Source of the DNA: Larix sibirica | Taxonomy: Eukaryota > Streptophyta > Pinopsida > Pinales > Pinaceae | DNA length: 22,511 bases | NCBI GenBank assembly: GCA_004151065.3 | Contig: NWUY0300108040.1 | Coordinates: 7,425 to 29,935 of the forward strand | Direction: 5' to 3' | Part shown: in pieces, positions 1-9,710 of the stretch | How the letters are laid out: each line of letters begins with the position of its first letter | Numbering within the stretch: the stretch's first letter is position 1 | Notes under the pieces: model-generated | The model's input: the letters and a program-made list of their open reading frames with translations, nothing else | What the model was told of the DNA's origin: nothing | Databases searched by the model: none | Translations under genes and position numbers: made by a program

Positions 1-24
1 ACCCATTGAGATTTGATTGTTCCA

Positions 25-124
25 TTGACTTCACGTCAACCAGTTGTTTGCCTTTGACGAAACAACTATTTTGGTCGGTCAATTGACCAGACTTTCACCG
101 TGTGTTGCCTCTGACTCCAGTCAA
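25..124. promoter_or_regulatory. Cluster of TTGAC (W-box core) motifs
   Basis: Six TTGAC/GTCAA cores occur within 100 bp, at about 25-29, 35-39, 54-58, 78-82, 83-87 and 120-124. Two of them form the 12-bp palindrome GGTCAATTGACC (77-88). TTGAC followed by C or T is the WRKY transcription-factor W-box. By chance about 0.2 copies would be expected in 100 bp on both strands. Whether this is a host promoter or part of an LTR on the minus strand (a TGTTGGGAAT-like start lies near 180-192 in reverse) cannot be decided. Confidence 0.3.
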
Positions 125-125
125 C

Positions 126-1160
126 TTATACAAGTTAAATATCGACTTCGTTAATCGATTTACATGCAAAGAATATAAATTCCCAACAAAACCCACTACC
201 AAGGCATATGGGAGCTAGAAAGAGGGGTGTGACTTCATACTCTTGCAATATCACTGAGAGAAGAGAACCACGTGTTGTACAAGGATGAAAAATTGAGCTC
301 TTAATAACTTCAAGCATGGGTGTTGAGTAGCATTGGAATATGGGGGAGAGTAAATTCCTTAAATTCCTCCATTGTTGGCTCAAAGTGACTAGACATTTAT
401 ATGGAAAATTCATAATGATCAATTAATTGAATAAGAGGTAAAGGGACATGACTTAGGATAGAGGCTTCCCCTTTTAATAGTAAATTGAGAGAAGACGCCC
501 TTCATTGACCTGCTTTTTAGTGTTTTTTGCAACCTACAACATATTATCGAGTCAAGTTTCTTTTGGGACAATTTATTCGGCATTAAACCTATGAAGTACT
601 TTAGTATTTAGTAAGAGTCATGTTTTGTGGACCAACATTAGTTGTTTTTGCATATGGACAGCAACTCCTTTTATAGATTGTATTACAATGTTGTACGTTC
701 AAGCCACATTTTTTTATCTAATACAAAGTTAATTGTTACTAATTAAAAAAAACCAAGGTAGGAAGGTGACTGATGGTACAGATATGTTGAAAATGAGATT
801 TAAAGTGGGCATAATCAAGACATTATAAGAGAAAGTGTTTGTCATTCTCCATTTCTTAGTATGACAAAGATACAAATTCTTTCATCCCACATTGTTTTAG
901 GAATTTTTCAACATCTTGTTTCAATATGGATTTAGAAAGTTCATTATTTATTTAGCAATGTTGATTTCCTTCTTTAAATTAACTACAATAGAAAATACAA
1001 TTTTAATTGACCAGATTGGGGTTAATCACCTCTGTATAATGTGTTAATTTTCTCTTATCCTTTATTTCTATATCACACCACAATTTAGTGTTTTTAATTG
1101 ATCACAGAATGATCAAGTTCTTTCAATAAGCACTCTACAGCAGAGCTTTTAATATTGTTG
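126..1160. other. Unassigned AT-rich DNA
   Basis: No gene was recognised. A 95-codon open frame on the minus strand (135-422) has no recognisable motif and a composition typical of chance frames. The rest is AT-rich with stops in all frames. It may include eroded LTR sequence. Confidence 0.5.
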
Positions 1161-1162
1161 CT

Positions 1163-1542
1163 GTGAGGATATTAACAGTTGATTCAGGATCTGAATCAAC
1201 GTTCACATCCAATGACTCATATCAAGTTGTTCCTTATAGCCTTCAACAAGGTTCGTGGGTCGTTATTTCATGGAGACCACTTGAAAATCTCTGCATGGAG
1301 ATCGCTACTTATGCATGGAGCTTAAAAGCGACCCAGGCAATTTAGTAGTGAGGAGATCTGAAATCATAAATCAACTTAAAATTTCAGCTGGAGAAGTCGA
1401 TCTTGCATATCTCGTTCTGCCTGAGATTGGTAGTCGAAATAAATTAGTCACCCTAGTCTGTTGCGGTACAGAGGTGTTGATAAAAGCACAAAATTGTGGG
1501 CATAAAAGATCCACAACTATAATGATAGCGATAATTTCTTGA
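1163..1542 (+). pseudogene. Unrecognised coding-like remnant
   Basis: Two overlapping short open frames (1163-1345 and 1315-1542) can be joined by a frameshift near 1315-1345. The first ends with residues similar to the start of the second (MEIATYAWSLK versus MELKSDPGNLVVRR), so they could be one broken coding region of about 120 residues. The phrase DPGNLVVR loosely recalls B-lectin (curculin-like) repeats, but no other part supports that family, so no function is assigned. No upstream promoter signal or downstream continuation is seen. It could equally be a chance pair of frames. Confidence 0.2.
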
Positions 1543-1544
1543 TG

Positions 1545-2169
1545 AACAATGCAGAGAGCTAGTTGTGCTGCAACTGGGAGGTCGCCTGGATCTTTCCATA
1601 GCTGTATCTAATTTATTGTTTACCACGTCCATTTTTCAAAATCAGAATTGCAAAGAGAGTTTGGCTTGACTTCAATTCTTACGAGGGAGATGCTCACTGT
1701 AGACACAAATTGTCTCTTATGGGGAAGATACTTGGAAATTTGAAACAGGGAATGCCTGCCAACGAGTAGAAGCTAAACCAAACTCAGCAAACCCTCCAAA
1801 ACCAAAAATGAAAAATTTAAATCTGGTTAATCAAGCTATCCATGACAATAATGGAGTAAATCAAAATAGGGATCAAACTATTTTCCCATGCTGAAAAAAT
1901 CATGTAAATTGAATTATTTTCCATCATGGAGCATGCACCATAATAAGTCTTACGTTACATGAGTTATTGTACTGATCAATCCAATTTTGCACAATGAATG
2001 CATGATTTGGAAGTGGATTGTATTACAAATTTTTTAGGTGATAAGAGAATTTTGAGGATGTGAGTTTTAAAAAAAATGGAGTTGAGTTAATATTTTTAGA
2101 TGGAAACAACCATTTTCTTGTGGAGTTAAGTATTTTTAAGTGACTTATATTACATACAATACAAAACAA
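1545..2169. other. Unassigned AT-rich DNA
   Basis: Nothing was recognised in this stretch. Downstream parts of the minus-strand Gypsy element (RT, RNase H, integrase) would be expected here if it were complete, but no matching motif was found, so the element appears truncated near 2170. Confidence 0.4.
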
Positions 2170-3646
2170 AACATCAACTAGAGTAGAGGAGAGAATTAGG
2201 GGGCTTCATCTTTTGATCTCAATAAAGTATCAGTAGTTAAAAGGTTTATTGGCTTGGAACTTACCACTAATTAGAGAGAGATGAGATTTACCTCAGCATG
2301 TGCATTGACGCTAAAATATTTGTCATCCTTGACTACGCTTTATTGTTTGCTCTTCTAAGGAAGATAACATCCCTCAAGTACATTCACATGCTCCCAAACA
2401 CTATAACACCCACATCAAGTGGCACTATATCTATTTCTATTTCAACAATTTGATTTTCATTAATGGAAGTTTGATCTTGCATTGCTTAGTAACTTACAAC
2501 CCTACATCCTTATTTACCTATCCCATTGGGTATGGAAAAGGATGGTCGAGTATTCTCAATCTAATCTTACCACATCCTCTACTATGAGGTTGACTTGTAA
2601 ACCAAAGTCAAATGATAACATCCACCTTTGTCTTCATCACTTGCATCTTCATGGAAGAGTTTGGTTATCTCCTTCTCTTCCTTTTTGTAGAGGTTGTTCA
2701 TGATCACCTCCCTCTGCATTGTGGTGAAAGGAATCTTCTCTTTCACATCTAATATTTTCTCTACATGGTTCCTTGAATCCATGCTTGACATGTTCTTCTT
2801 CTAAGGATTCTTCTTGTAGTTACATGGATTCAACTCGAGATGCATCTTCCAGGACTTGCCTTTAGCATTTCCATTAACATTACAATGGTTAAGTGGTTGT
2901 TTGGATCTTTTGCAATGGTATTGAATGATGACAGTTTTCAATCCCTACTTTTGAAGTGACTAGTTATATGTTTGATTAGAACCACTTTGTTGTCATTTCT
3001 TCTTGTCCATCCCCAAAGATTGCAATGCACACATGCTTCATTGATGAACTTAAGATTAAATAGAACCACTTTCCTCCTAAAATGAGCATGTAGACCACCC
3101 ACATACTTAATGACTACATTTGAGTTCTCGGAAGATATCCCAGCAAGTTTGGTTGTGATGCTCTAGCTTCAGTCAAGCAAATAATATCTTTTGCTCTTCT
3201 CCTAGGCTATGCAAACTGAAATAAACTTAGCATTGTTGTAAGAATTAATGGTTCGATTTCGCAAAATTGATCTCACTTTGATAGGGCTTGATGTCCACTT
3301 TGAATAAAGGGCCAATAAGAAGATCTTTCACTTTCTTTATCTATCTTTTTCTCTAGGGATTTATCTAGTTCTTATATCTTTGAGTTTCTCATTAAATCCA
3401 GAATCCCCATTAAAGTTGGCTCAACGAAACTTGCCCTCACAAATGACATTAATACTACCATAGTCTTGGATATGTCCATGACATACACTTCTAATATTGT
3501 GAATCTTGCCTTCTAATCATGGTCTTGAATGTCTTTATGATGATCATCCATCTGTATGGCTTGATGGTGATTTCTATCATTTATTGTCTTGATCTCTAGA
3601 TATCGAACTATTCCAAAGAAATCCCCAAAAAAATGATCTAATGCCA
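2170..3646 (-). mobile_element. Ty3/Gypsy remnant, gag-protease part
   Basis: Read on the minus strand, broken frames give phrases typical of a plant Gypsy gag-protease polyprotein. They run in the correct order: SSENSNVVIKYVGGLHAHFR (about 3145-3085), then the end of gag, then a retropepsin-like stretch FDFGLQVNLIVEDVV (about 2612-2570), then DHPFPYPMG and VTKQCKIK (about 2545-2470), then IVPLDVG...VFGS and RDVIFLRRAN (about 2430-2345). The retropepsin active site is normally DSG; here the serine codon reads TTT (2604-2606), giving DFG. Many stops and frameshifts show it is long dead. A primer-binding-site-like sequence lies at 3635-3646. RT, RNase H and integrase are absent, so only the 5' portion remains. 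Family assignment is by remembered consensus phrases, not by a search. Confidence 0.7.
3635..3646 (-). other. Primer-binding-site-like sequence of the Gypsy remnant
   Basis: The minus strand reads TGGCATTAGATC, matching 9 of 12 bases of the tRNA-Met-type primer site TGGTATCAGAGC. It lies just upstream of the gag region on the same strand, as expected for the 5' LTR/leader junction. The adjoining LTR beyond 3647 could not be delimited. Confidence 0.45.
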
Positions 3647-3779
3647 ATATGATATGTATTTTTGTGGATATTCCATAAGACATATTGTTATAACATATCT
3701 AAATATGTTGTTGCAACTACAATGAGATTATAATCTACTAAGATAGTATAAAGATGAAAATCATCATTGCTAAAATAAG

Positions 3780-3935
3780 AGCTAACTCTCACTAGCTCCA
3801 TAGTGAAACAAGGCATTAAACAATTCCTAAAACGTCATGGGGTGAAAGAATTGGTCATATTTGTGATATTAAAAAGGTGAAGGATGAAAATCACTTTCTC
3901 TTAGATTATCCTACATATGTACACCCACATTAGAT
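3780..3935 (+). pseudogene. Possible LINE C-terminal zinc-knuckle fragment
   Basis: With one frameshift, the plus strand reads QFLKRHGV followed by RIGHICDIKKVKDENHFLLD and then YPTY. The pattern 'CxxC...VEDExHFLLxCPxY' is common at the C-terminus of non-LTR retrotransposon polyproteins. Here the second cysteine of the CxxC and the cysteine before PxY are changed. No RT is recognised just upstream, so this would be an isolated 3' fragment. The assignment rests on one short motif. Confidence 0.35.
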
Positions 3936-3944
3936 CTCAATTTC

Positions 3945-4735
3945 AAAATTTCAAAATTTTAGTCACAAAACGGGCTTGTGTAACCTTCTGACTTTATCAA
4001 AATTATGGTCATTCAAGAATGCTCCTCTTAAAGTTTTTTAAACACATAAATAACTTAAGGCCGATTGGCCAAAGTTGGTATCAGTGAACATTAACCACCA
4101 TCATCCGTTAACCATCATCCATCGTCCTCAAATTTATTTTTTCCAATGTTTTTTTTTTTTACTTTTTCAATTTTTAGAACTAACTCAAGATTTTTATTTT
4201 GTTTTAATTTAAAATTATTTTTATTTTTATTTTGTTTTGATTTATAATGATTGTTAGATTGTGTTCTTTTTTATTTTTTAAATAAAAATAAGATTGTTAG
4301 TGTACTCTTTACAATTAAAGCATAACTGTAATGTACTTTTAAATTATTTTTTAATTGTAATATGCATTGAGTAATAAATTAACTTAAAAGAGTGGACATT
4401 TAAGTTTAGCCTTTTAGCCTATGTTTCATAAATACTTTAATTTTAAGCCCAAAAATAGAGGGTAAATAGAGGGTGCAACATTATGATCATTTTTTATTAA
4501 GTACAATATAGGTTTTTGAGACGATGGCTGCAAAATTTTGAAAGTTTAACAAAGAAAATGCTAATGGTGACACCACTTTTCAAGGTCACAATTCTTGTAA
4601 CTATGTTCTCCGTGAAGGCACATAGCCTAAAAAAGAGTTGAGTCCTTATTAAGGAAGGAAGAAACAATAATTAGCTAGATGCTTACTAGAAGAGAGCAGC
4701 AGTTGGTTCACTAGGATCCTTTTTTAGAGGAATTT
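3945..4735. other. AT-rich intergenic DNA with low-complexity T tracts
   Basis: No gene was recognised. The stretch 4130-4345 is almost pure A/T, with runs such as 14 T near 4148 and repeated TTTTATTTT units. It may mark an old poly(A)/poly(T) tail on the minus strand, but no adjoining element was identified. Confidence 0.5.
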
Positions 4736-4739
4736 CCTT

Positions 4740-5095
4740 GCATGGTAATGGTGGTCTTCCCCCAGGTTTTGAAAGCTGAAGTGATTTTCAACTTCCTTTA
4801 CCCTCCTAAGATCTAGACTTGCAGATCCGACAAGGTACAAAGATCACAAGTCCTAAAAAAGGACAGTGTTGACATATTACCTTTCTCTGCCTCCATTAGC
4901 AGTTGTGATAGTAGTGCCCTTCTCCACGACCTTTTCTATTTTTCCAGGATATCTTCCCTCAACTCCAAAAATGGTACTCAAGACAGCGTCTGCGGCCACA
5001 TACCCTACCGCTGTAAACTCCTTCCGCAATGGTATCCTCGCCTTCAAAAACAGGGTTAGGGTTTGAAGAAAAAACCAAAGCCATGTTCTCCGCTT
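4740..5095 (-). pseudogene. Broken gene fragment with CxxC-x10-CxxC zinc-finger-like motif
   Basis: On the minus strand a frame from 5128 to 4877 contains FTAVGYVAADAVLSTIFGVE then KIEKVVEKG...TANGGRER, which reads like real protein. A one-base deletion after NGGRE shifts the frame, and the next frame gives VICQHC (cysteine codons within 4863-4874), ten residues, then CRICKSRS (4821-4832) and a stop. The CxxC-x10-CxxC pair resembles the DnaJ-type zinc fingers of small plastid proteins. A further phrase, KPGGRPPLPCKEIPLKK, continues in another frame near 4770-4720. A possible original start, MALVFSSNPNP, lies at about 5086 in another frame. Frameshifts make it a pseudogene or a retrocopied fragment; the parent gene is not identified. 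Confidence 0.4.
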
Positions 5096-5329
5096 CTTCT
5101 CAATTCTAGTGTTAATGTGGAAAGACATCTGGATATATTTTTGCTACTCAACAATTATGAGAAGTACAAACATAACAAATTATACAGGAAGCGACCTACT
5201 ACAAATTCCTCCTCACTAGAACCACCATTCAACAAAGTAGAGGCTCAGATGAACTTTAACCTCCACATCCCCTAGTTAATCACTGCAGAAGACACTGACT
5301 CATTAGCTACACAATAAGGAACTATAAGA

Positions 5330-6400
5330 CACACAATTTGCCTCAACAAAAGATAAATCCCCTGGTCCAAATGGAATCCCAATACAATTCTTCCAATCTT
5401 TTCGGGACACGGTAAAGGAGAATATACTGTAATCAACAGAAGAATCGAGGAAAGTTTGAATGTTTTAATTCCCGGTACTACCTTCCAAACATTGATCCCC
5501 CAAAACACCAAATCTAACACTCGCGGGATTTGAATGTCTTTCTCAGCAATCTATACTGTCAAACAAAATAATGGCCAATTCATACTCAAACTTGTCTCTT
5601 GAACAAGCTGGCTTCATCACGGGAAAATGCGTGCTGATCAAACAGTAATCCAGTGGCAAGCAGTGAGGTGATTGAACTTGTGTTAACTTGGAGATGTGGG
5701 TTTAAACCCTCCGAGTGAGTGCGGACGAGGCCAAGTGCAAGCCCTGAATGATTTTGACTGCATAAAAATGCCCAGCTTAACCCAAGGACGGCTGTAATTT
5801 ACCATACGCAGCGTTTCTAAAATAAATAAATAAATCATAACACATGACCTTATCTATTCCCTTCAAACCAATGGGAGAAGAGGAATGATCATCAAACTAG
5901 ACATAATAAACTAGGCTTCGATCAAGAATAAAAAACTAGATATTGTGTTGGTCGTTCTTATGCCTCTTTCTCTGTCCTAAAAAAGGGTCCCACACAAATT
6001 TCTTGAGAAGCACAAAGAGGCAAGTGCCAAGGGGATTTGATCAACCATTACCGCCTTATAATTATGGTAGAAGCCCTCAACAAAAGGCACCTAGACTATC
6101 AGAGCTCGGAGCCAAATATCAATCCTACATAGCCTCAATCCACTTACTTACCCACCTTCAATTTTGAGTCACGACACTGCAATCTGCCGAAAAGATGCCA
6201 AAACCAAAATATAAATCCTGGACGAGTACCAGATAGCCTCTAGCCAAGACAAATGAAACAAAATCAGAAATATTTTTTGTTCGAACACTCCACCCTATTC
6301 CCTCCTCAAAAAGAAAAAGAAAAATACAAAGAAGGGACTGTCAGATTCTTGAGTTCGAGACAGATTGATTACCCACAAATATTTGGAAAGCATCCTGAAA
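5330..6400 (+). pseudogene. LINE reverse transcriptase remnant
   Basis: Key phrases of the L1 RT are present in shifting frames. KDKSPGPNGIPIQFFQSF (about 5348-5402) is the start of the RT domain. LEQAGFITGK (about 5596-5628) and ADQTVI (about 5634-5650) precede the first SINE-like insertion. GMIIKLDI (5882-5905) is motif A, with its aspartate codon at 5900-5902. IIMVEAL lies near 6057-6078 and THLQF near 6150-6164. The catalytic FADD box expected right after THLQF is destroyed (6162-6177 reads FxVTT). KSEIFF follows near 6260. The enzyme would have copied element RNA into DNA at the nicked target. Confidence 0.7.
5651..5835 (+). mobile_element. SINE-like insertion 1 (tRNA-derived, AAAT tail)
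   Basis: This segment breaks the LINE RT between the phrases ADQTVI and HN. It begins with an A-box-like stretch (TGGCAAGCAGTGAG, about 5654-5667), has a B-box-like GGGTTTAAACC (5698-5708), and ends in an (AAAT)n tail (5818-5835). Internal pol III boxes about 35 bp apart and a simple A-rich tail are the hallmarks of tRNA-derived SINEs. Length is about 185 bp. No convincing target-site duplication longer than 4 bp is visible. The family is not recognised. Confidence 0.55.
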
Positions 6401-6410
6401 AGATGAGGAG

Positions 6411-6668
6411 TAACTAGTCTGTCGGGCTGTGGTCTGTTGGTTGAGACTGTTTGCCACAATAATGACCCGGGTTCAAAATTTCAAACCCAGGTAGGCATAG
6501 AGACCTGATTGTGTGTATGAATGGGCGGAGTTTGACATCGCCACGTTAAAGCGGGTTTACCACGATAATGCAGAATTAGGTTCACAGCTCCCCATGGATA
6601 AAAAATTCTTTACCATTTTTACCCAAATTTAAAAATAAAAAATATATAAATAATTTTAAAAAAAAAAT
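6411..6668 (+). mobile_element. SINE-like insertion 2 (tRNA-derived, A-tail)
   Basis: An A-box-like TGGTTGAGACTG (6438-6449) and a B-box-like GGTTCAAAATT (6470-6480) lie about 30 bp apart, as in tRNA-derived SINEs. The segment ends in A-rich sequence with a final A run (about 6658-6668). Flanks read GAGTAACTA (6408-6416) and GAGTACTAA (6669-6677), an imperfect candidate target-site duplication. LINE coding phrases stop before it and resume after it (GQLP...YLGIPVAEKDT, about 6778-6830), so it inserted into the LINE. Its sequence differs from SINE-like insertion 1, so two families are involved. Confidence 0.55.
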
Positions 6669-6739
6669 GAGTACTAACCAACCTCTATTCAAGGCAAAAT
6701 AAACAAAATAAAAAATATTCTTCTTTCCACCACCACTCC

Positions 6740-8590
6740 CCGAAAAATAAAACTTCCAATTTATTAATTTCAAGGGAGGACAATTACCCAGATAATACTT
6801 GGGAATCCCTGTGGCAGAAAAGGACACAAAATAAGAGATTGACTAAAAATCATTCAGAAGCTAAAAGGCCAACCCAATTCATGGATGCACAATAGGCTTG
6901 CTAAAGCTGGAAGATTCGTCTTAATCAAAACTGTTATGCGAGCCATCCAAAATTATAATTGCTCAGTGGTACTTGCCTCCTATAAAAATCGTCACACATC
7001 AAAAAATTGACGAACAGAATCTTATGGGCAGGCAAGAGCAACAATAAGAAATGGCACCATACAGAGACAGAATGCGACTAGTCCCGAGGGGGTTCACAAA
7101 CCACAATATTCAAAAACCTGATCCACGAAAGTAAACTAATACAGAACCCGTTGTTCTAGGATATCAGAAATGACAGTCTTGGTGAATTACACGAAAACTC
7201 AAATTCCCAAGTCTACCCCTTGGCAACAATATGGATTTGGACGAAATTAAAAGAAGATGCTATCACTGGACTGGAATAAAGCTTCAAAGTTCAAACTATA
7301 TTCAATACAGAAGAAAATAGACTGGCAACGTGGAAATCACAATCAAAAGTTGGTTGCCACTAGAACCATGGCCAATAGATATGACAGAACTCCAATTACT
7401 CCAATCCAAAAGTTAAAACTATATCTCCCAAATGTTTAAAACAAAACATGATGGAGCAGAGGAAACGGTAGATACACAGTCAAAGCAAGATAGCATATTC
7501 TGACCAAAGAATAAGGACGATAGAAATGATAAGTTGTGGATAAAGAGATAAAGATATGGGACTAGTTTTTGGCCTAAATGCTCAGTTTTCTTTTGGCTGG
7601 CTACTAAAAACAGAATTCCCACACAAGACTATCTGAAAGAGAATATCTCATGTGCCACACCCTTTATGCCTTGTGAAAAAGGAAGAGGAAACATCCTAAC
7701 TCCAATTATATTGCTCTTACACCCTTCAAAATCTGGAACAACCCATCAGGGTACTTCAGTCTTTAGACAAAACTCCCATTAACTTTTGAACAGGCAATCA
7801 ACTCTCAGCTCAATTGGCCCCTGACATCCATAATCCTACAGAAACAACTGAGCATCAATTGGAGCCTTACATGCTGAAAAGGCTGGTTTGAAAGAAACAA
7901 TAGAATATTCAGGGAAAAGGATAAAAGCAGAACCAATCAGTGGAAGGAAATCAAAGCAGCAATAATAGAAACCATCGAAATCAAAAGCGTAGAAAAAACT
8001 CCAAATTCCCTACTACCCACAAAAGAGCTAAATGCCATTGGCAACTAATACCTGGAAAAGTTCTGCCTTTTTCACTAAGGGAAAGACTAAGGTGCACTAT
8101 CTGCAAACAACTCATTGTGGAACTGCCTGAAGCACAAGTATCTGAAGCCAACTTTTGAGGGGTGACACAAGGCTTGCAATTTGTGGGGCAATCATCAAAA
8201 ATGCTGAAGGGCACATTCTTTTGGTCAACTCCGGTTTGCAAAGGTCAAAGCCCTTTCTAGAGGGATCCTTCTGGCCGTGAGTAAGAAAATAAATTTACTT
8301 GAGGTAGAAGGGGATTTGAAGGTCCTTATCAATATCCTATAGAAATTAAACTAAGGGAAAACCTCCATTTGGAGATCAATGTAAAGATGAATGACATACA
8401 AAATCTATCCAAATTCTTTAGCTCCACTATATTTAAGCACACCCAGTGGAAAAGCAACTGGCCAACAGACTTCCTCCTGACCAATGTGGCAATTAACTAA
8501 AACATATAAACCTGGTGGCTAGAGAAGATCAATAGAACAAAAAAGCTGACCCTTTTTCCAGAAGAACTCAAACAGCTAACTAAAGCTGGC
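6740..8590 (+). pseudogene. LINE post-RT and RNase H remnant
   Basis: After the second SINE-like insertion the LINE resumes with YLGIPVAEKDT (about 6796-6828), then AGRFVLIKTVMRAI (about 6907-6948) and LWAGKSNNKKWHH (about 7022-7060), all typical of the region after L1 RT. Around 7880-7990, WKERNNRIFREK marks the linker. The RNase H-like domain follows: GAIIKNAEGHILLVNSG (about 8187-8235), LEVEGDLKVLINIL (about 8300-8342, with the usual EGDS reading EGDL) and PTDFLLTNVAIN (about 8468-8500, matching the usual ADFLANxG). Frames are broken throughout, so no protein is made. Several short open frames here are fragments or shadows. Confidence 0.65.
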
Positions 8591-8599
8591 ATGACCAAC

Positions 8600-9290
8600 C
8601 CTTCCATAACTACCCCTTCTAATGGCGAGTTATAATTACTTCTACATGGCAGTTATTGCCTTAACTAGCTGGCACATCCCAGACCCCTGCGCTCTGCTTA
8701 ATCAGCTTCCCAATCTATTTCACAATTTAGTTTGCACACTTGATTATACCCCCTTATCTGTCATTTATGGCAACCCCTATCCCAAATCTCAAACAAGAAC
8801 TGATCTTCTATTAAAATGTTCTAAAAGACACACTGTATTAACCCTCATCCTCTCTGGTTCTTATCTTCCTTGTATGATGAACCAGATAGACTGATTTTCA
8901 TTCATTCTAATCTCTTCTTGCCTCACTACCCTTCCCCATTTGCCCTCTAATCCTACCCAACTTTTAAAATCCCTCCCTGATCTTTAACAGTCCCTACCCT
9001 GCTTGCTTGCATGAAGGTCCATGGAAATCCCCTGTTCAAGAGGGTCCCCCTGATGAGAGCACTTAAAAAGTTAAAAACAAGCCACTCTTTCTAAATGCAA
9101 CTAAACCTGAACAAATTCAGCACTAGATGGAGCAGACTATAATATTAGAGTCGAACTTGGAGATGTTCAATCAGTGGAACATGAGGCAACAAAAGAATGG
9201 ACCTTGACTCCAGCTCAGAAGCAAATTTAGAAAAGACCCAACTAAATTGGAAATGGGCAGCCTTTATGCTGGCCACAGACTTCAATCTTG
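8600..9290 (+). other. LINE 3' region, pyrimidine-rich, no gene recognised
   Basis: The stretch is C/T-rich (about 8900-9000) with a 90-codon open frame (8622-8894) that has no recognised motif. It lies between the RNase H remnant and the duplicated segment and is probably LINE 3' untranslated sequence or a linker. Confidence 0.4.
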
Positions 9291-9302
9291 AGATCAAGCA
9301 AA

Positions 9303-9710
9303 TGTTAGAAGGTTTTGGTCTACAGTTAATCAAAACCAACGTAGAATTCCAGGAGATTGTCATTCTAAGGGCATAGAAGGAAGTCACAACAATTGTCTCC
9401 ATAGAGCCCTTTAAGAAACTGAGAGCAGCAACACAGGAAGATTCTGAAAAGCTACTGAGGTAAGTAATCAATATGCAGAGACACTTCCACACTATAAAGC
9501 TGATTGCAATGTTAGCAAGTTTTGGTCTACACTTGATCAAAACCAACGTAAAATTCCAGGAGGCCATCATTCTAAGGGCATAAAAGGAAGTCGTAACAAT
9601 CGTCTCCACAGAGCCCTTTAAGAAACTGGGAGCAGCCACACAGGAAGAGTCTGAAAAGCTACTGAGGTAAGTAACCGATATGGAGAGACACTTCCAGACT
9701 ATAAAGCTGT
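9303..9710 (+). repeat. Tandem duplication, 207-bp unit x2
   Basis: Two copies (about 9303-9509 and 9510-9710) share the anchors TTTTGGTCTACA at 9313 and 9520, an offset of 207 bp (69 codons). By eye they differ at roughly 10% of positions. In the plus frame each copy encodes a helical-looking phrase (LIKTNV.FQE, then EPFKKL.AATQE.SEKLLR) with stops at the same two places: TAG in copy 1 and TAA in copy 2 after RA, and TAA in both after LLR. Both carry GAGGTAAGTAA, a good plant 5' splice-site match. The minus-strand 204-codon frame across the repeat stays open because 207 is a multiple of 3 and is judged a shadow. Confidence 0.8.

Noticed and set aside
5651-5725. Possible functional tRNA gene in SINE-like insertion 1
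   Set aside because: Pol III box-like sequences are present but the cloverleaf cannot be folded convincingly and an A-rich tail follows. It is SINE-like, not a tRNA gene.
6582-6827. 81-codon minus-strand frame
   Set aside because: It is F/L/K-rich, lies across the SINE A-tail and the LINE post-RT region, and has no motif.
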